A stretch of DNA of 64,000 nucleotides from Chloroflexota bacterium (GCA_002721995.1 PBMF01000025.1:1-64000), one strand, 5' to 3'; positions 25,733 through 34,981 are shown, counted from the first letter of the stretch. The notes: generated from the sequence alone by a model not told the origin. A program made the numbers and translations.

Positions 25733-26593
25733 ACTCTCTCCGTGGGGCAGCGGCCTGGACACCAGCTCCTCGATCCGGGCCCGGATATCGCTCTGGTCAT
25801 AGCCCCGGAGCAGGTTGATCCGGTTCCGGTTGGGGTCGCCGCCGTGCCAGTACTCGTAGACTTCCTGGCGCATGCCCGAGGAGGAAACCGCCAAGTCGTG
25901 GGCCAACCGGTAGAGGCGGGACTTGTATTCGGCGTCCACCGACTTACCCCGCATGTACCGGTCCAGGTAGGGTCGAAGTTCGGGGTTGGCCAGGTCGTTC
26001 TCGCTGGGCTGCATGATCAGACCCGAGCCGGACACCTCCCGCAGTAATTGCACCATGCGGGCCGAGGTCTGGGCGAAGTAGATGTTCATGCCCGCCATGG
26101 AACCCAGGGCCATCACTCCGCCCTCTCCCATGTGGGCGCCGTGCTCCACGCCCTCCATGGCGTGGTGCCACATCTGGGTGTACATGGTCATCTCGCCCAC
26201 CTTGGCGGCTACCTCCCGGTACTCCAGCACTCCGATGGCCTCGGCGATCATGGTCGCCACCGCCGTCATCAGCTTCATGCGCTCGTGGATGCGGCACAGG
26301 TTTGCCCATTCGGTGAAGTTGATACCGGCGGCGAAATCCCGCAGAAGCGGCCCAGATTCGTAGAGCATGAACACCCGGTCCCAGGGAACCAGCACGTTGT
26401 CGAAGAAAAGCATGCTGTCCTGTTCGTCGTAGGGCACGCCCAGGGGGTGACTGTAGCTGCCGTTCCAGACGGAGACCGGCTCCCGGCAGAGTATCTTCAT
26501 GCCCTTGCTGTTGGTGGGGATGGAGAAGGCCAGTATGAACCGGGGATCGGCCCGGTTGGCGAAGGTGGCCGACAGCGGGACGGGAATCTCTTC
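25724..26593 (-). pseudogene. 4-hydroxyphenylacetate 3-hydroxylase (HpaB) family, C-terminal part only
   Basis: About 290 residues of an HpaB-type flavin monooxygenase large component, beginning at [17 protein letters not shown] and running to the natural end. It contains the family segments DSMLFFDNVLVPWDRVF, HGGDPNRNR and GSGLIMQPSENDL. Intact family members are about 480-520 residues, so the N-terminal 200 or more residues, with part of the active site, are gone. Upstream of 26593 the minus frame continues open but carries no HpaB similarity; the DNA there encodes a histidine kinase end on the other strand. The gene is broken at this junction or mis-assembled. Confidence 0.85.
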
Positions 26594-26801
26594 CGAGGAC
26601 TTACTACGCGTCTTCGACCGGTTCTTCAGGGCCGACGCGTCACGCTCCCGGGCCACCGGCGGCGTGGGACTGGGACTGACCATCGCCAAACAGTTGGTGG
26701 AAGCCCACGGCGGTTCCATCCACGTGGAAAGCGTGGTTCCCAACGGCGCCAGGTTCGCCTTTGAGATACCCATCGCCGGGCCGGGCGAGCAAGGGCAGTG
26801 A
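26565..26801 (+). pseudogene. Histidine kinase C-terminal ATPase fragment
   Basis: About 78 residues of a HATPase_c domain: VADSGTGIS (G1 box), [12 protein letters not shown] (F box), [18 protein letters not shown] (G2 box) and a closing FAFEIPI strand, then a normal stop. The N-box, the histidine-containing domain and any sensor are absent. The plus frame upstream of 26565 is antisense to HpaB and has no kinase similarity. It is thus the tail of a kinase gene cut at the same point as the HpaB gene. Confidence 0.85.
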
Positions 26802-26819
26802 CCGGGGCCGCAGATTGGG

Positions 26820-27947
26820 CTAAAGCTGGTCGATAAAGGCGGAAAACCGGTCCGTGCCATCCCAGGCGATGACCGCCCCGGGGCCAAGGCCGTTGCTCCA
26901 GATGCCGCCCTTGGCTGGGTCGGTGGTGATGGTCACATCCCCCGATTCCAGCATCAGCTCGATGTGACTCATGATCTCAGAGTAGGCCAGGAAGAAGTTG
27001 TGCTCCTCCAATTCCCGGTTGGAGAAGTACTTGGTGGTGATGGAGACCAGGTCTTGGGGGCCAGGCTTCATGACCTCGGTGATCTCGTAGCAGCGGCGCC
27101 GGTGGTGCTCCACGATCTCGGTGGCACGCTCCAGACCGATGGGGTTGAACTGCCCCCGGTGAAAGGCCCGGTGGGCCGGCAGCACGGTTATGTCACCGTC
27201 CAGCAGAGCCATTCGCTTGAGTGAGCTCAAAAGCGCCTTCAGCCCATAGATCTCGTTGCCGTTCTTGTAGGCCGTGGGCAGGGCCGGCTGGAAAGTGTCG
27301 TAGCTCATGGCCACTGACGGATGGGGCGTGATGAGCGGAAGTATGTGGTCCCCGGAAAAGAGGAATTGGTCAAAGAGGATGCACAGTTCATCCGGCGAAT
27401 GACCGGGGGTGTAATAGAAGGTGAAACCGTCCGCCTGCAACCCTTCAGTCACCGGGCGGTCCAGGACCAAGTTGCGGTTCAGTTCACGGTGCTCGTTGGC
27501 CCGCCGCATGGTGTCCGATTTGGCGAAGGCCTCGAACCCCTTCACCTCGTTGCGCCAGGCGAGTTCCAGGTCCCGGCGGTCGGTCTTCTGCATGGAGCCC
27601 CAAATCTCGTGGGCCCACAGTTCAGCGCCGCTCTTTTGGATGACCGGCGGGCAGCTGCCGTCGTGGTCCATGTGCCCGTGGCTCACCACCACGCGGTCCA
27701 CGGCGGTTAGGGAATGCCCCAATTCTTCCAGGCCCTGTTCCAGATAGCTGACCGACCCGTGGCAACCGGGGTCGACCAGTGTTAGGTCGTTGCCCTCCAC
27801 CACGTAGCACCAGGTCGGCCCCAGCGGTGTGTCCCACGATTGGGGCACGCCTATGGCTTTGACCACGGCCCCGGTGGGAGAGGTGTATTTCAGTAGGGTC
27901 CCGTTTCCCGAATCATCGCCCCGTTTGATCGTTTCTGCGTGTAGCAT
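26820..27947 (-). CDS. MBL-fold metallo-hydrolase
   Basis: 375 residues. The metallo-beta-lactamase motif SHGHMDHDG gives His90, His92, Asp94 and His95. Later metal ligands are seen in YYTPGHSPDEL and FLFSGDHILP, and PAHRAFHRG follows. The C-terminal 130 residues are helical, as in MBL proteins with a winged-helix-like tail. It is a likely Zn hydrolase of an ester, lactone or thioester; the substrate is unknown. It lies 18 bp beyond the kinase fragment, on the opposite strand. Confidence 0.87.
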   Translation of the reverse strand: MLHAETIKRGDDSGNGTLLKYTSPTGAVVKAIGVPQSWDTPLGPTWCYVVEGNDLTLVDPGCHGSVSYLEQGLEELGHSLTAVDRVVVSHGHMDHDGSCPPVIQKSGAELWAHEIWGSMQKTDRRDLELAWRNEVKGFEAFAKSDTMRRANEHRELNRNLVLDRPVTEGLQADGFTFYYTPGHSPDELCILFDQFLFSGDHILPLITPHPSVAMSYDTFQPALPTAYKNGNEIYGLKALLSSLKRMALLDGDITVLPAHRAFHRGQFNPIGLERATEIVEHHRRRCYEITEVMKPGPQDLVSITTKYFSNRELEEHNFFLAYSEIMSHIELMLESGDVTITTDPAKGGIWSNGLGPGAVIAWDGTDRFSAFIDQL

Positions 27948-28085
27948 TTGCCCCTGTGTCTCGGTTCATAGCCCGTCAGACCACGCCTCCTGAAGAGTCA
28001 GGCGCAACGTCGGGGCCCCAGGAATGTTACCATCTTGTCTGTGAGATAAAAAGCTGATGGCCTCACCAGGCAAGGAGATGACGCC

Positions 28086-28889
28086 ATGGCCCAGTCCATA
28101 GGAATTGTCGGTTGCGGAGCGATTGGACAAGCCTTTCTGCGGTCCGCTGATTCGGGCGAATTGGGGGTGCCTGTGGCCGGAGTGACGAGCCGGGACGAGC
28201 ACCGGGCCCATGAATTCCTGGGCACTCTGAATTCTCCCCCTCCCTATCTGGAGAGGAAGGAGCTTATCGATGTCTCCGACCTGTTGGTGGAGACCGCCGG
28301 TGGACATGTTGTAGCCGAACTGGCCGAGGAAGTGTTCTCCGCGGGCAAAGACCTGATGGTCATCAGCATCGGCGCCCTGCTGGAGAATCCCAGCATCATC
28401 CAGCGGTCCCGGGACACGGGCTGCCGCCTTCTGGCCCCTTCCGGGGCCATCGCCGGTCTGGACGGGATAAAGTCCGCCTGCGCCAGCGGGGTCGACCGGG
28501 TGACCATGGTCTCCCGCAAACCGCCGGTTGGTCTGGAGGGCGCCCCCCATATCGTGGAGAACGGCATCAACTTGGATGGCCTGGAAGAGGAGACGGAGGT
28601 TTTTTCGGGGACCGCCCGGGAGGCCGTGAAGGGTTTTCCGGCCAACCTGAATGTGTCCGCTGCCGTGAGTCTAGCCGGAGTCGGCCCGGACCGTACCTTC
28701 GTGAAGATGCTGGCGGTGCCCGGCCTGGAACGCAACTGCCATGACATCGAAGTGGAAGGCGAGTTCGGGTATCTGACGGTCCACATTGAGAATGTGCCTT
28801 CGGAAAACCCCAAGACCGGCCGCCTCACCGCCATGTCCATCATCCGTTCCGTACAAGATGCCATGGACCCCTTCCGTATCGGCACCTGA
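28086..28889 (+). CDS. nadX: L-aspartate dehydrogenase
   Basis: 267 residues. The N-terminal NAD(P) motif is IGIVGCGAIGQAF. Family segments include LVETAGGHVV, ISIGALLEN, APSGAIAGLDGIKSA, FPANLNVSAAVSLAG and a closing HIENVPSENPKTGRLTAMS. This is the typical aspartate dehydrogenase layout. The enzyme makes iminoaspartate for NAD synthesis, or works in aspartate breakdown that releases ammonia. It has a strong ribosome site (AAGGAGA). No nadA or nadC is adjacent, but a glutamine synthetase gene faces it from downstream. Confidence 0.87.
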   Translation: MAQSIGIVGCGAIGQAFLRSADSGELGVPVAGVTSRDEHRAHEFLGTLNSPPPYLERKELIDVSDLLVETAGGHVVAELAEEVFSAGKDLMVISIGALLENPSIIQRSRDTGCRLLAPSGAIAGLDGIKSACASGVDRVTMVSRKPPVGLEGAPHIVENGINLDGLEEETEVFSGTAREAVKGFPANLNVSAAVSLAGVGPDRTFVKMLAVPGLERNCHDIEVEGEFGYLTVHIENVPSENPKTGRLTAMSIIRSVQDAMDPFRIGT

Positions 28890-28912
28890 TCCGTTTCCAT
28901 GGCAAGCAAATG

Positions 28913-28944
28913 AAAAGGGCCGCTCATTGAGAGCGGCCCTTTTT
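28913..28944. terminator. Bidirectional terminator between nadX and the glutamine synthetase gene
   Basis: A 13-bp perfect stem (aaaagggccgctc and complement) with a 5-nt loop and flanking A/T runs. It lies between two convergent genes. Confidence 0.92.
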
Positions 28945-28973
28945 GTTGCTCCAATCACCTGCCGAGGTACCGG

Positions 28974-29978
28974 TTATTTGCCGGTGGCGGCTCCGCAGAC
29001 GGTGTCCAGAATCAACTGGGTTACCAGGTAGGGGTCGCAGTTGGCGTTGGGCCGGCGGTCCTCGATGTAACCCTTCCGGTCCCGGGCCACCTGCCAGGGA
29101 ATCCTGATGGAAGCGCCCCGGTCGGACACGCCGTACCGGAACTCCTTGTAGGAGCAGGTCTCGTGCTCGCCGGTCAACCGCTCTTCGATCCGGTCGCCGT
29201 AGTTGGCGATGTGCAACTCGGCCCGGGTGCCCAGCGCCTCGGCGGCGGCCACGCAGGCGTCATAGTCGTTCCGCATGGTCACGGTGGAGAAGTTGGTGTG
29301 GGCGCCCGCCCCGTTCCAGTCGCCCCTGATGGGCTTGGGGTCCAGGGTGGCGCTGACGTTGTATTCCTCGCCTATGCGGTAGAGCAGCCAGCGGGCGACC
29401 CAGAGCTGGTCGGCCACGGCGGGGGCGCCGAGGGGGCCGATCTGGAATTCCCACTGTCCGGGCATGACCTCGCCGTTGATTCCTGAGATACCCAGACCGG
29501 CCTCCAGGCAGGCATCCAGGTGGGCTTCCACGATGGGGCGTCCGAACACCTCGTCGGAGCCGACGCCGCAGTAATAGCCGCCCTGGGGCGCGGGGAAGCC
29601 GTTGTCCGGCCAGCCCAGGGGCTTTATACCATCAAAATAGGTGTACTCCTGTTCGATCCCGAACCACATGTCCAACTCGGCGTACTTCTCGGCCGAGGCG
29701 GCGCAGGCGGCGCGCTTGTTGGAGGGGTGGGGGGTCATGTCGGTGAGGAGGACCTCACACATGACCAGCTTGTTGTTGCCGCCCCGGAGGGGGTCCGGGC
29801 AGACGAAGACCGGGTTCAAGACACAGTCCGAGTTTTCACCGGGGGCCTGGTTGGTGCTGGAACCGTCAAATCCCCAAATCGGAGGCTCTTCGCCATCGGC
29901 GATAACCTTTCCCTTGGAGCGCAATTTGGCCGTGGGCTGCTGACCATCAACCCAGATGTACTCAGCTTTGTAACTCAT
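28974..29978 (-). CDS. Glutamine synthetase, type II (eukaryotic-like GSII)
   Basis: 334 residues, the short length of GSII rather than the 470 of bacterial GlnA type I. Diagnostic GSII segments are IWGFDGSSTNQAPGENSD near the N-terminus, WFGIEQEYTYFD, INGEVMPGQWEFQIGP, GDWNGAGAHTNFST and DRGASIRIPWQVA. It joins glutamate and ammonia using ATP in the cytoplasm. GSII is the rule in eukaryotes and patchy in bacteria such as Rhizobium, Frankia and Streptomyces. It has a good ribosome site (CGGAGAA). No type I enzyme or nitrogen regulator is nearby. Confidence 0.95.
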   Translation of the reverse strand: MSYKAEYIWVDGQQPTAKLRSKGKVIADGEEPPIWGFDGSSTNQAPGENSDCVLNPVFVCPDPLRGGNNKLVMCEVLLTDMTPHPSNKRAACAASAEKYAELDMWFGIEQEYTYFDGIKPLGWPDNGFPAPQGGYYCGVGSDEVFGRPIVEAHLDACLEAGLGISGINGEVMPGQWEFQIGPLGAPAVADQLWVARWLLYRIGEEYNVSATLDPKPIRGDWNGAGAHTNFSTVTMRNDYDACVAAAEALGTRAELHIANYGDRIEERLTGEHETCSYKEFRYGVSDRGASIRIPWQVARDRKGYIEDRRPNANCDPYLVTQLILDTVCGAATGK

Positions 29979-30318
29979 AATTCTCCGTCCTCTTCTCGTT
30001 GGCCCCTGCGGAGGCCAGCAATTATATGTTTTTCGGAATGCTAGGCAGTCCCGGCACCCATTTTGTGGGCAAACTATAGCGAGAATCCGCAGGCTTGGTC
30101 AAATTGCGCGTCGCCTTCATCCCAGAAGAACGCCGCAACGCCAAATATTCCCGCTGACCCGTGCCTGAATCCGGCACCAAATGTTGTAATCCAAGGGCCG
30201 CTCAACTAGAGTAGCACCTGTTTGTTTCAAGTATGTAAACTCGCCGGGGAAACTCAAATATTCGGTACCCGGAGAGCGGACCAAACACCAATCGAGAGAA
30301 TTATCGGAGGAATTTCAG
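29979..30318. other. Intergenic region between divergent genes
   Basis: 340 bp separating the start of the glutamine synthetase gene from the ThDP-enzyme gene. No ORF, strong promoter box pair or long hairpin was found by eye. It must hold the promoters for both genes, and any nitrogen control site is not recognisable. Confidence 0.6.
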
Positions 30319-31977
30319 ATGAGCATCGACGTGGGGACAGGACTGGCGCGAATCTTGAAGCAGGAAGGGGTTGAGTGGGTCTCCACATTCCCGGTCTGTA
30401 AGGTGAACAACGCCCTGGGCCGGGAGAACATGCCCATGATCATGATGCGCGACGACCGCTACGCCGTGGCCGTCGCCGACGCCTTTTCCCGTATTTCAGC
30501 AGGTGAGAAAATCGGTGTCTGCACCTTCCAGGGCGGGGTGAACGCCGCAGGACTGCAGGTGGCCTTCGCCGGCATGGCCCAGGCCTTCGAGGACGGCTCA
30601 CCCGTGCTGTGCATCACCGACGGCATCGGCATCGGCGAGACTCAGAACAGCCAGTTCGACGTGACCTCCGCCCTGAAGTCCGTGACCAAGTGGTACGGGC
30701 ACTTGGACCGGCCCGAGCGTCTGCCCGAGTTCATGCGCCGCGCCTTCACCATGCTGCGCAGCGGCCGCCCCGGCCCGGTGGTCATCGCCATCCCCAACGC
30801 CGACGCCCAATACGACGAGACCGCCGACCCTTACGTTCCCGTGAAGGCCTCCAAGTACGCTCCCGACCCCACCGATGTATCCGGGGCTATCGACCTGCTA
30901 CTCAAGGCCCAGGACCCCATCATCTACGCCGGTGAGGGAGTCATCTACGCCGGGGCCTCGGCCGAGCTCAAGGAATTCGCCGAGTTGGCCAACACGCCGG
31001 TCATCACCACCCTCAAGGCCAAGGGCGCCTTCCCCGAGGACAATCCCCTGTTTGTGGGGGTGAGAGGCGACCAGGTGGACCACTACCTAAACAAATGCGA
31101 CATGGTCTTCGCCGTCGGCTCCAGCCTGTCGCCCGGCCGGTTCAGCCACGGCATACCCAACGCGGTGGGCAAGACAATAGTCCACTGCACCATAGATGAA
31201 CTACACGTTAACAAGGTCTACCCCACGGCCCAGGCCGTCATCGGCGACGCCCGCTTCGCGTTGCAGGCCTTGACCGCCGACCTTTCCGCCAAGACCACCG
31301 GAAATGGCCGTCCTGCGGGCAAGGTGGTAGCGGAAGTGAAGGAGGCTCGGGATTCGGCCCTGGCCCAATACCGCGAGGCCATGTCCTCCACCGACAAGCC
31401 CATCAACCCCTACAAGGTCTACGCCGGGCTCATGGAGGCGCTGGACCCCCACAAGTCCTTCGTCACCCACGAGTCGGGCAACACCCGTGACCAACTGAGT
31501 ACCGTTTACGACACCCTGATCCCCCGGGGGTTCCTGGGCTGGGGCAACGTGTCGTCATTGGGCTTCAGCTTCGCCGCCACCGTTGCCGCCAAGCAGGCCT
31601 TCCCCGACAAGTTCTGTGTCGCCGTCACCGGCGAGGCCGGCTTGGGCTACATGCTGGGCCAATTGGAGGTCGCCCTTCGCCACCAGTTGGGCATCACCGT
31701 GGTGCACGTCAGCAACGGCGGCTTCTCCGGTTACGGCCCCGGCTTCTGGGGCGACGGCCACGACCCCTTCACCCACAAGGTGCTGGGCAACGATGAAGTG
31801 GACATGTCCAAAGTCATCGGCGAGCTGGGCTACCACACCGAGCGTGTCACTGAGCCGTCTGAGGTCGTCCTGGCGCTGAAACGGGCCCAATCGGCCAACG
31901 AGTCCGGGCAACCGGCCTACATCGAGTTCATCTGCAGCCAGTTCCCGGTCTATGGACGCTGGGTCAGCAAGTCCTAG
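30319..31977 (+). CDS. Thiamine-diphosphate enzyme (acetolactate synthase-like) with altered active-site motifs
   Basis: 552 residues in the three-domain order of the acetolactate synthase/benzoylformate decarboxylase family: Pyr domain (about 1-165), central Rossmann domain (190-325) and PP domain (375-550). The place of the catalytic Glu (usually R-H-E-x-A) reads RDDRYAVAVA, with Asp46 in its position. The Mg-ThDP motif G-D-G-x24-N-N reads G-E-A-x24-S-N, starting at Gly438. It is therefore an unusual member; sulfopyruvate decarboxylase-like or carboligase chemistry is possible. It has a strong ribosome site (GGAGGA) and its own terminator. Confidence 0.82.
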   Translation: MSIDVGTGLARILKQEGVEWVSTFPVCKVNNALGRENMPMIMMRDDRYAVAVADAFSRISAGEKIGVCTFQGGVNAAGLQVAFAGMAQAFEDGSPVLCITDGIGIGETQNSQFDVTSALKSVTKWYGHLDRPERLPEFMRRAFTMLRSGRPGPVVIAIPNADAQYDETADPYVPVKASKYAPDPTDVSGAIDLLLKAQDPIIYAGEGVIYAGASAELKEFAELANTPVITTLKAKGAFPEDNPLFVGVRGDQVDHYLNKCDMVFAVGSSLSPGRFSHGIPNAVGKTIVHCTIDELHVNKVYPTAQAVIGDARFALQALTADLSAKTTGNGRPAGKVVAEVKEARDSALAQYREAMSSTDKPINPYKVYAGLMEALDPHKSFVTHESGNTRDQLSTVYDTLIPRGFLGWGNVSSLGFSFAATVAAKQAFPDKFCVAVTGEAGLGYMLGQLEVALRHQLGITVVHVSNGGFSGYGPGFWGDGHDPFTHKVLGNDEVDMSKVIGELGYHTERVTEPSEVVLALKRAQSANESGQPAYIEFICSQFPVYGRWVSKS

Positions 31978-32006
31978 ACTCCGGTAGAGTAACCGATCAA
32001 AAAGAG

Positions 32007-32028
32007 CCGCCCGCGGGCGGTTTTTTTT
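32007..32028 (+). terminator. Rho-independent terminator of the ThDP-enzyme gene
   Basis: A GC-only palindrome ccgcccgcgggcgg is followed by eight T residues. It lies 30 bp after the stop codon. Confidence 0.88.
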
Positions 32029-32088
32029 GATAGTCTGGGAAGATGCGGTCCCTGAGAATAAGCGAACCCACGGATTTGGAATCAAAGT

Positions 32089-33414
32089 TTGTCCAGCGAC
32101 CCCAGTCAACCAACCTCTGAACAGGCGGCCCCCAAGACCACCGGCATCTTCTACGGTTGGTGGATGCTGGGGCTCATCAGCGTCATGGCCGCCATGAACA
32201 ACGCCTTTTTCGACAAGGGCCCCACCCTGTTCCTCATACCCGTGGGCGCCGCTTTGGGGCTGAACCGGGCCACTGTGTCTCTGATCTTCTCGCTGGGGCG
32301 GTCTGAGGGGGCGCTTAACGGCCCGGTGGTGGGCTACCTGGTTGACCGGTTCGGCGCCCGCCGCATCATGGTCATCGGCACGGTCTTGGCGGGCATGGGG
32401 TTCGCCCTCTTCTCCGCCGCGCCCAACCTGTGGGTCTTCGCCCTGGCATATCTAGGGTTCGTCGCCCTGGGCGCGACCATGGCCTTCCAGGACTCGGCGA
32501 CTTCCATGGTCAACATGTGGTTCAGCCGCTACCGGGTCAGGGCCATGTCCATCCGCGAGGCCTCGGGCAACCTTGGCTCCACCGTACTGATTCCCCTCAT
32601 GACCCTGGTGATTGCCATCTACGATTGGCGGGTGGCCGCCCTGATGGGAGCCGGGGCCTATCTGCTGCTGATACTCCCGCTGATCTCCTTCTTGAAAGAG
32701 TCGCCCGAGAGCATGGGCCTGCTCCCCGACGGGGCGGACCGTGACCTGGTGCGGCGTTCTGAAACGTCCCAAACCAGCCCCGCAGAGGTGCAGCGCATAC
32801 GCAGTTTCTACGACCGGGTGGACTTCACGGTCAAAGAGGCCATGCGCACTTCTTCCTTCTGGTATCTGCTCACCGGCACAGTGCTCCGCCAAGTCTCCCG
32901 GGTGGCAATCGACCTCCACTACGTGGCCATCCTCCAGTGGAAGGACCTGGATGTGGGCGTCGCCTCCTTGATCTTCACCCTGCGTTTGGGCATGAACGTG
33001 CCCTCCAAACTTGTGGTGGGTTACTTTGGTGACCGCGTGTCCAAGCCGGCCATCCTGACCGGCGGCATGGTGCTCTACACCATGGGTATGGGGCTGCTGT
33101 TGGGCAGCGACCTGGTCTGGGTGCTGGTCATCTCGGCTGTCATCAGCGGCATGGCCGAGGGAATCACCCCCGTGAACTGGGGGGCCATCGGCGATTACTT
33201 TGGCCGCCGCCACTACGCCACGCTGCGCGGCATCATCAACCTGAGTTACAGTTGGGCCCTCCTGTCCGTGCCCTGGGCCGCCGGCTGGTGGTTCGACAAC
33301 CATGAAAGCTACACCGTCCCCATACTCGTCTCCGGGATAGCCGGCGCCATATCCGCAGTGATCTACGCCCTCATGCGCCAGCCCCAGTCACCTAGCAGAG
33401 CGACAGCCGGGTAA
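32089..33414 (+). CDS. Major facilitator superfamily transporter
   Basis: 441 residues from a TTG with a weak ribosome site. About twelve membrane helices are split by a central cytoplasmic loop (residues 215-260). The MFS loop motif after helix 2 is seen as GYLVDRFGARRIM, and a second copy after helix 8 as GYFGDRVSKPAIL. It resembles the oxalate/formate or monocarboxylate antiporter-like MFS group, with LNRATVSLIFSLGRSEGALNGP in helices 1-2. The substrate is not determinable. The gene runs in the same direction as the hydrolase gene downstream. Confidence 0.85.
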   Translation: MSSDPSQPTSEQAAPKTTGIFYGWWMLGLISVMAAMNNAFFDKGPTLFLIPVGAALGLNRATVSLIFSLGRSEGALNGPVVGYLVDRFGARRIMVIGTVLAGMGFALFSAAPNLWVFALAYLGFVALGATMAFQDSATSMVNMWFSRYRVRAMSIREASGNLGSTVLIPLMTLVIAIYDWRVAALMGAGAYLLLILPLISFLKESPESMGLLPDGADRDLVRRSETSQTSPAEVQRIRSFYDRVDFTVKEAMRTSSFWYLLTGTVLRQVSRVAIDLHYVAILQWKDLDVGVASLIFTLRLGMNVPSKLVVGYFGDRVSKPAILTGGMVLYTMGMGLLLGSDLVWVLVISAVISGMAEGITPVNWGAIGDYFGRRHYATLRGIINLSYSWALLSVPWAAGWWFDNHESYTVPILVSGIAGAISAVIYALMRQPQSPSRATAG

Positions 33415-33477
33415 CCGCCAGCCCTGCCGATTGGGTATACTGCCCTAGGTAAACCGAAGCCAAGTGGAGTGCCAAGA

Positions 33478-34377
33478 ATGACCACCTCGCCCAATACCAA
33501 GTTCGTTGAAACGCCCGTCCTGAAAATCGGTTACGAAGAGCACGGTGAGAGTTCCGGATTCCCGGCGGTCCTCCTCCACGGCTTCCCCTACGACGTGCGC
33601 TCCTTCGACGGAGTGGTGGGGCCGCTGGTCGAAGCCGGAGTGCGGGTGCTTGTGCCCCATCTGCGGGGCTACGGCCACACCAGTTTCCTGGACGCCGATG
33701 CTCCCCGTATGGCCGAACAGGCGGCCATCGCCCAGGACGTGGTCGACTTCGCCAACGCCCTGGGCATTAGCCAGTTCGCCACCGCGGGATACGATTGGGG
33801 CAACCGCGCCGCCTGCATCACCTCCATCCTCCACCCGGAGATGGTCAAAGGTCAGGTGGCCATCGGCGGCTATTCGGTCCAGGACACCGTTAACCGGGAG
33901 AACCCGGCCCGGGCCCTGTCCGAGGCTCAGCGCTGGTACCAGTGGTATTTCAACACCGAGCAGGGACGGGTCGGACTGCAGGAAAACCGCCATGACATCG
34001 TCCGATACCTGTGGGAGACATGGGCTCCCAAATGGGAATACACCGATGAGGCGTACAGTCGTTCCGCACCTGCCTTCGACAATCTCGACTTCGTGGAGAT
34101 CGTCGTTCACTCCTACCGCCACCGGCACCGGAACGCGCCGGGAGAAGAGCGTTTTCTGGAGGTGGAGCGGCAATTGGCGGAACTACCCAGGATCACCGTG
34201 CCGTCAATAGTCCTGCGCCCGGGCGACAGCGGCCTCAACATCCCGTCCGAGGACCCTTCGGAAGACGAAGATAGGTTCCCGGGGATGGTGGCGCGGCGCA
34301 TAGTGCCGGGGGCAGGCCACGACCTTCCCGTCCAGCGGCCCGACGCCGTAGCGGAAGCTATCTTGGAACTGTTGTAG
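33478..34377 (+). CDS. Alpha/beta-hydrolase, epoxide hydrolase-like
   Basis: 299 residues from the ATG at 33478 (GGAG 9 bp upstream). A GTG three codons earlier is possible. The oxyanion motif is LLHGFPYD. The nucleophile elbow G-Y-D-W-G-N places Asp106 where lipases have Ser, as in epoxide hydrolases and haloalkane dehalogenases. The catalytic His281 lies in GAGHDLP. A lid domain is visible around residues 140-220. It would open an epoxide or remove a halide. A TATACT box at 33436 may be its -10. Confidence 0.82.
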   Translation: MTTSPNTKFVETPVLKIGYEEHGESSGFPAVLLHGFPYDVRSFDGVVGPLVEAGVRVLVPHLRGYGHTSFLDADAPRMAEQAAIAQDVVDFANALGISQFATAGYDWGNRAACITSILHPEMVKGQVAIGGYSVQDTVNRENPARALSEAQRWYQWYFNTEQGRVGLQENRHDIVRYLWETWAPKWEYTDEAYSRSAPAFDNLDFVEIVVHSYRHRHRNAPGEERFLEVERQLAELPRITVPSIVLRPGDSGLNIPSEDPSEDEDRFPGMVARRIVPGAGHDLPVQRPDAVAEAILELL

Positions 34378-34417
34378 GATAGGTAAAAGTTACGCGCCCA
34401 ACGAGTGAGTCAAGAAC

Positions 34418-34981
34418 ATGAAGATAGGCGTCATATCCGATACCCATAACCCCAGCGTTGGGGATGAGCCGCCGCCGGAGGTGGCCGTCGCCTTCGAGGG
34501 CGTGGACGTGATCATCCACGCCGGCGACATCTACCAGCCGGCCTGTCTGGACTGGTTGGAGAAGATCGCGCCGGTGTACGCCGTTGAGCTGGGGGCAGGC
34601 GCCCATTTCAGTGATGACCCGCGGGTGGTGGACATGGCCAGGGTTATTGACCTTGAAGGACATACCATCGGAATAACCCACGACCTGCTGGTCCCGGGGA
34701 TGGCCCAGGAAGTTACCGAGTTCACTCCCCTGGCCAAGCACTTCCCAGCCGACGCCAGCCTATCCGAAGCCATGGAAAAGGTCTTTGACGCCCAGGTGGG
34801 CGTGGTGGTCTTCGGCCACACCCACTACCCGGTGGTGGAGGAGTTCCAGGGCATCTTGATGGTGAACCCCGGCAGCCCCAGTCTCCCCAAGCAGATACGC
34901 CGGCTGGGCCAGGTGGCGTTGCTGGAACTAGGCCCGGACCACAAGAGCGCCCAGATACTGGACCTTTCCAGTTTCAGCTAA
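34418..34981 (+). CDS. YfcE/MJ0936-like metallophosphoesterase
   Basis: 187 residues. The calcineurin-like metal ligands are in order: SDTHNP (Asp8, His10), IIHAGDIY, then ITHD, and finally VFGHTHYP, with MVNPGSPSLPK closing the family signature. Members hydrolyse phosphodiesters or small phosphate esters with two metal ions. The stop codon overlaps that of the convergent CoA-transferase gene by two bases (sequence CTAA). No operon partner is clear apart from the preceding hydrolase, 40 bp upstream. Confidence 0.88.
   Translation: MKIGVISDTHNPSVGDEPPPEVAVAFEGVDVIIHAGDIYQPACLDWLEKIAPVYAVELGAGAHFSDDPRVVDMARVIDLEGHTIGITHDLLVPGMAQEVTEFTPLAKHFPADASLSEAMEKVFDAQVGVVVFGHTHYPVVEEFQGILMVNPGSPSLPKQIRRLGQVALLELGPDHKSAQILDLSSFS

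Noticed and set aside
26594-26887. Extension of the HpaB frame upstream of the junction
   Set aside because: The residues are antisense to the kinase fragment, Pro/Ser-rich, and unrelated to HpaB.
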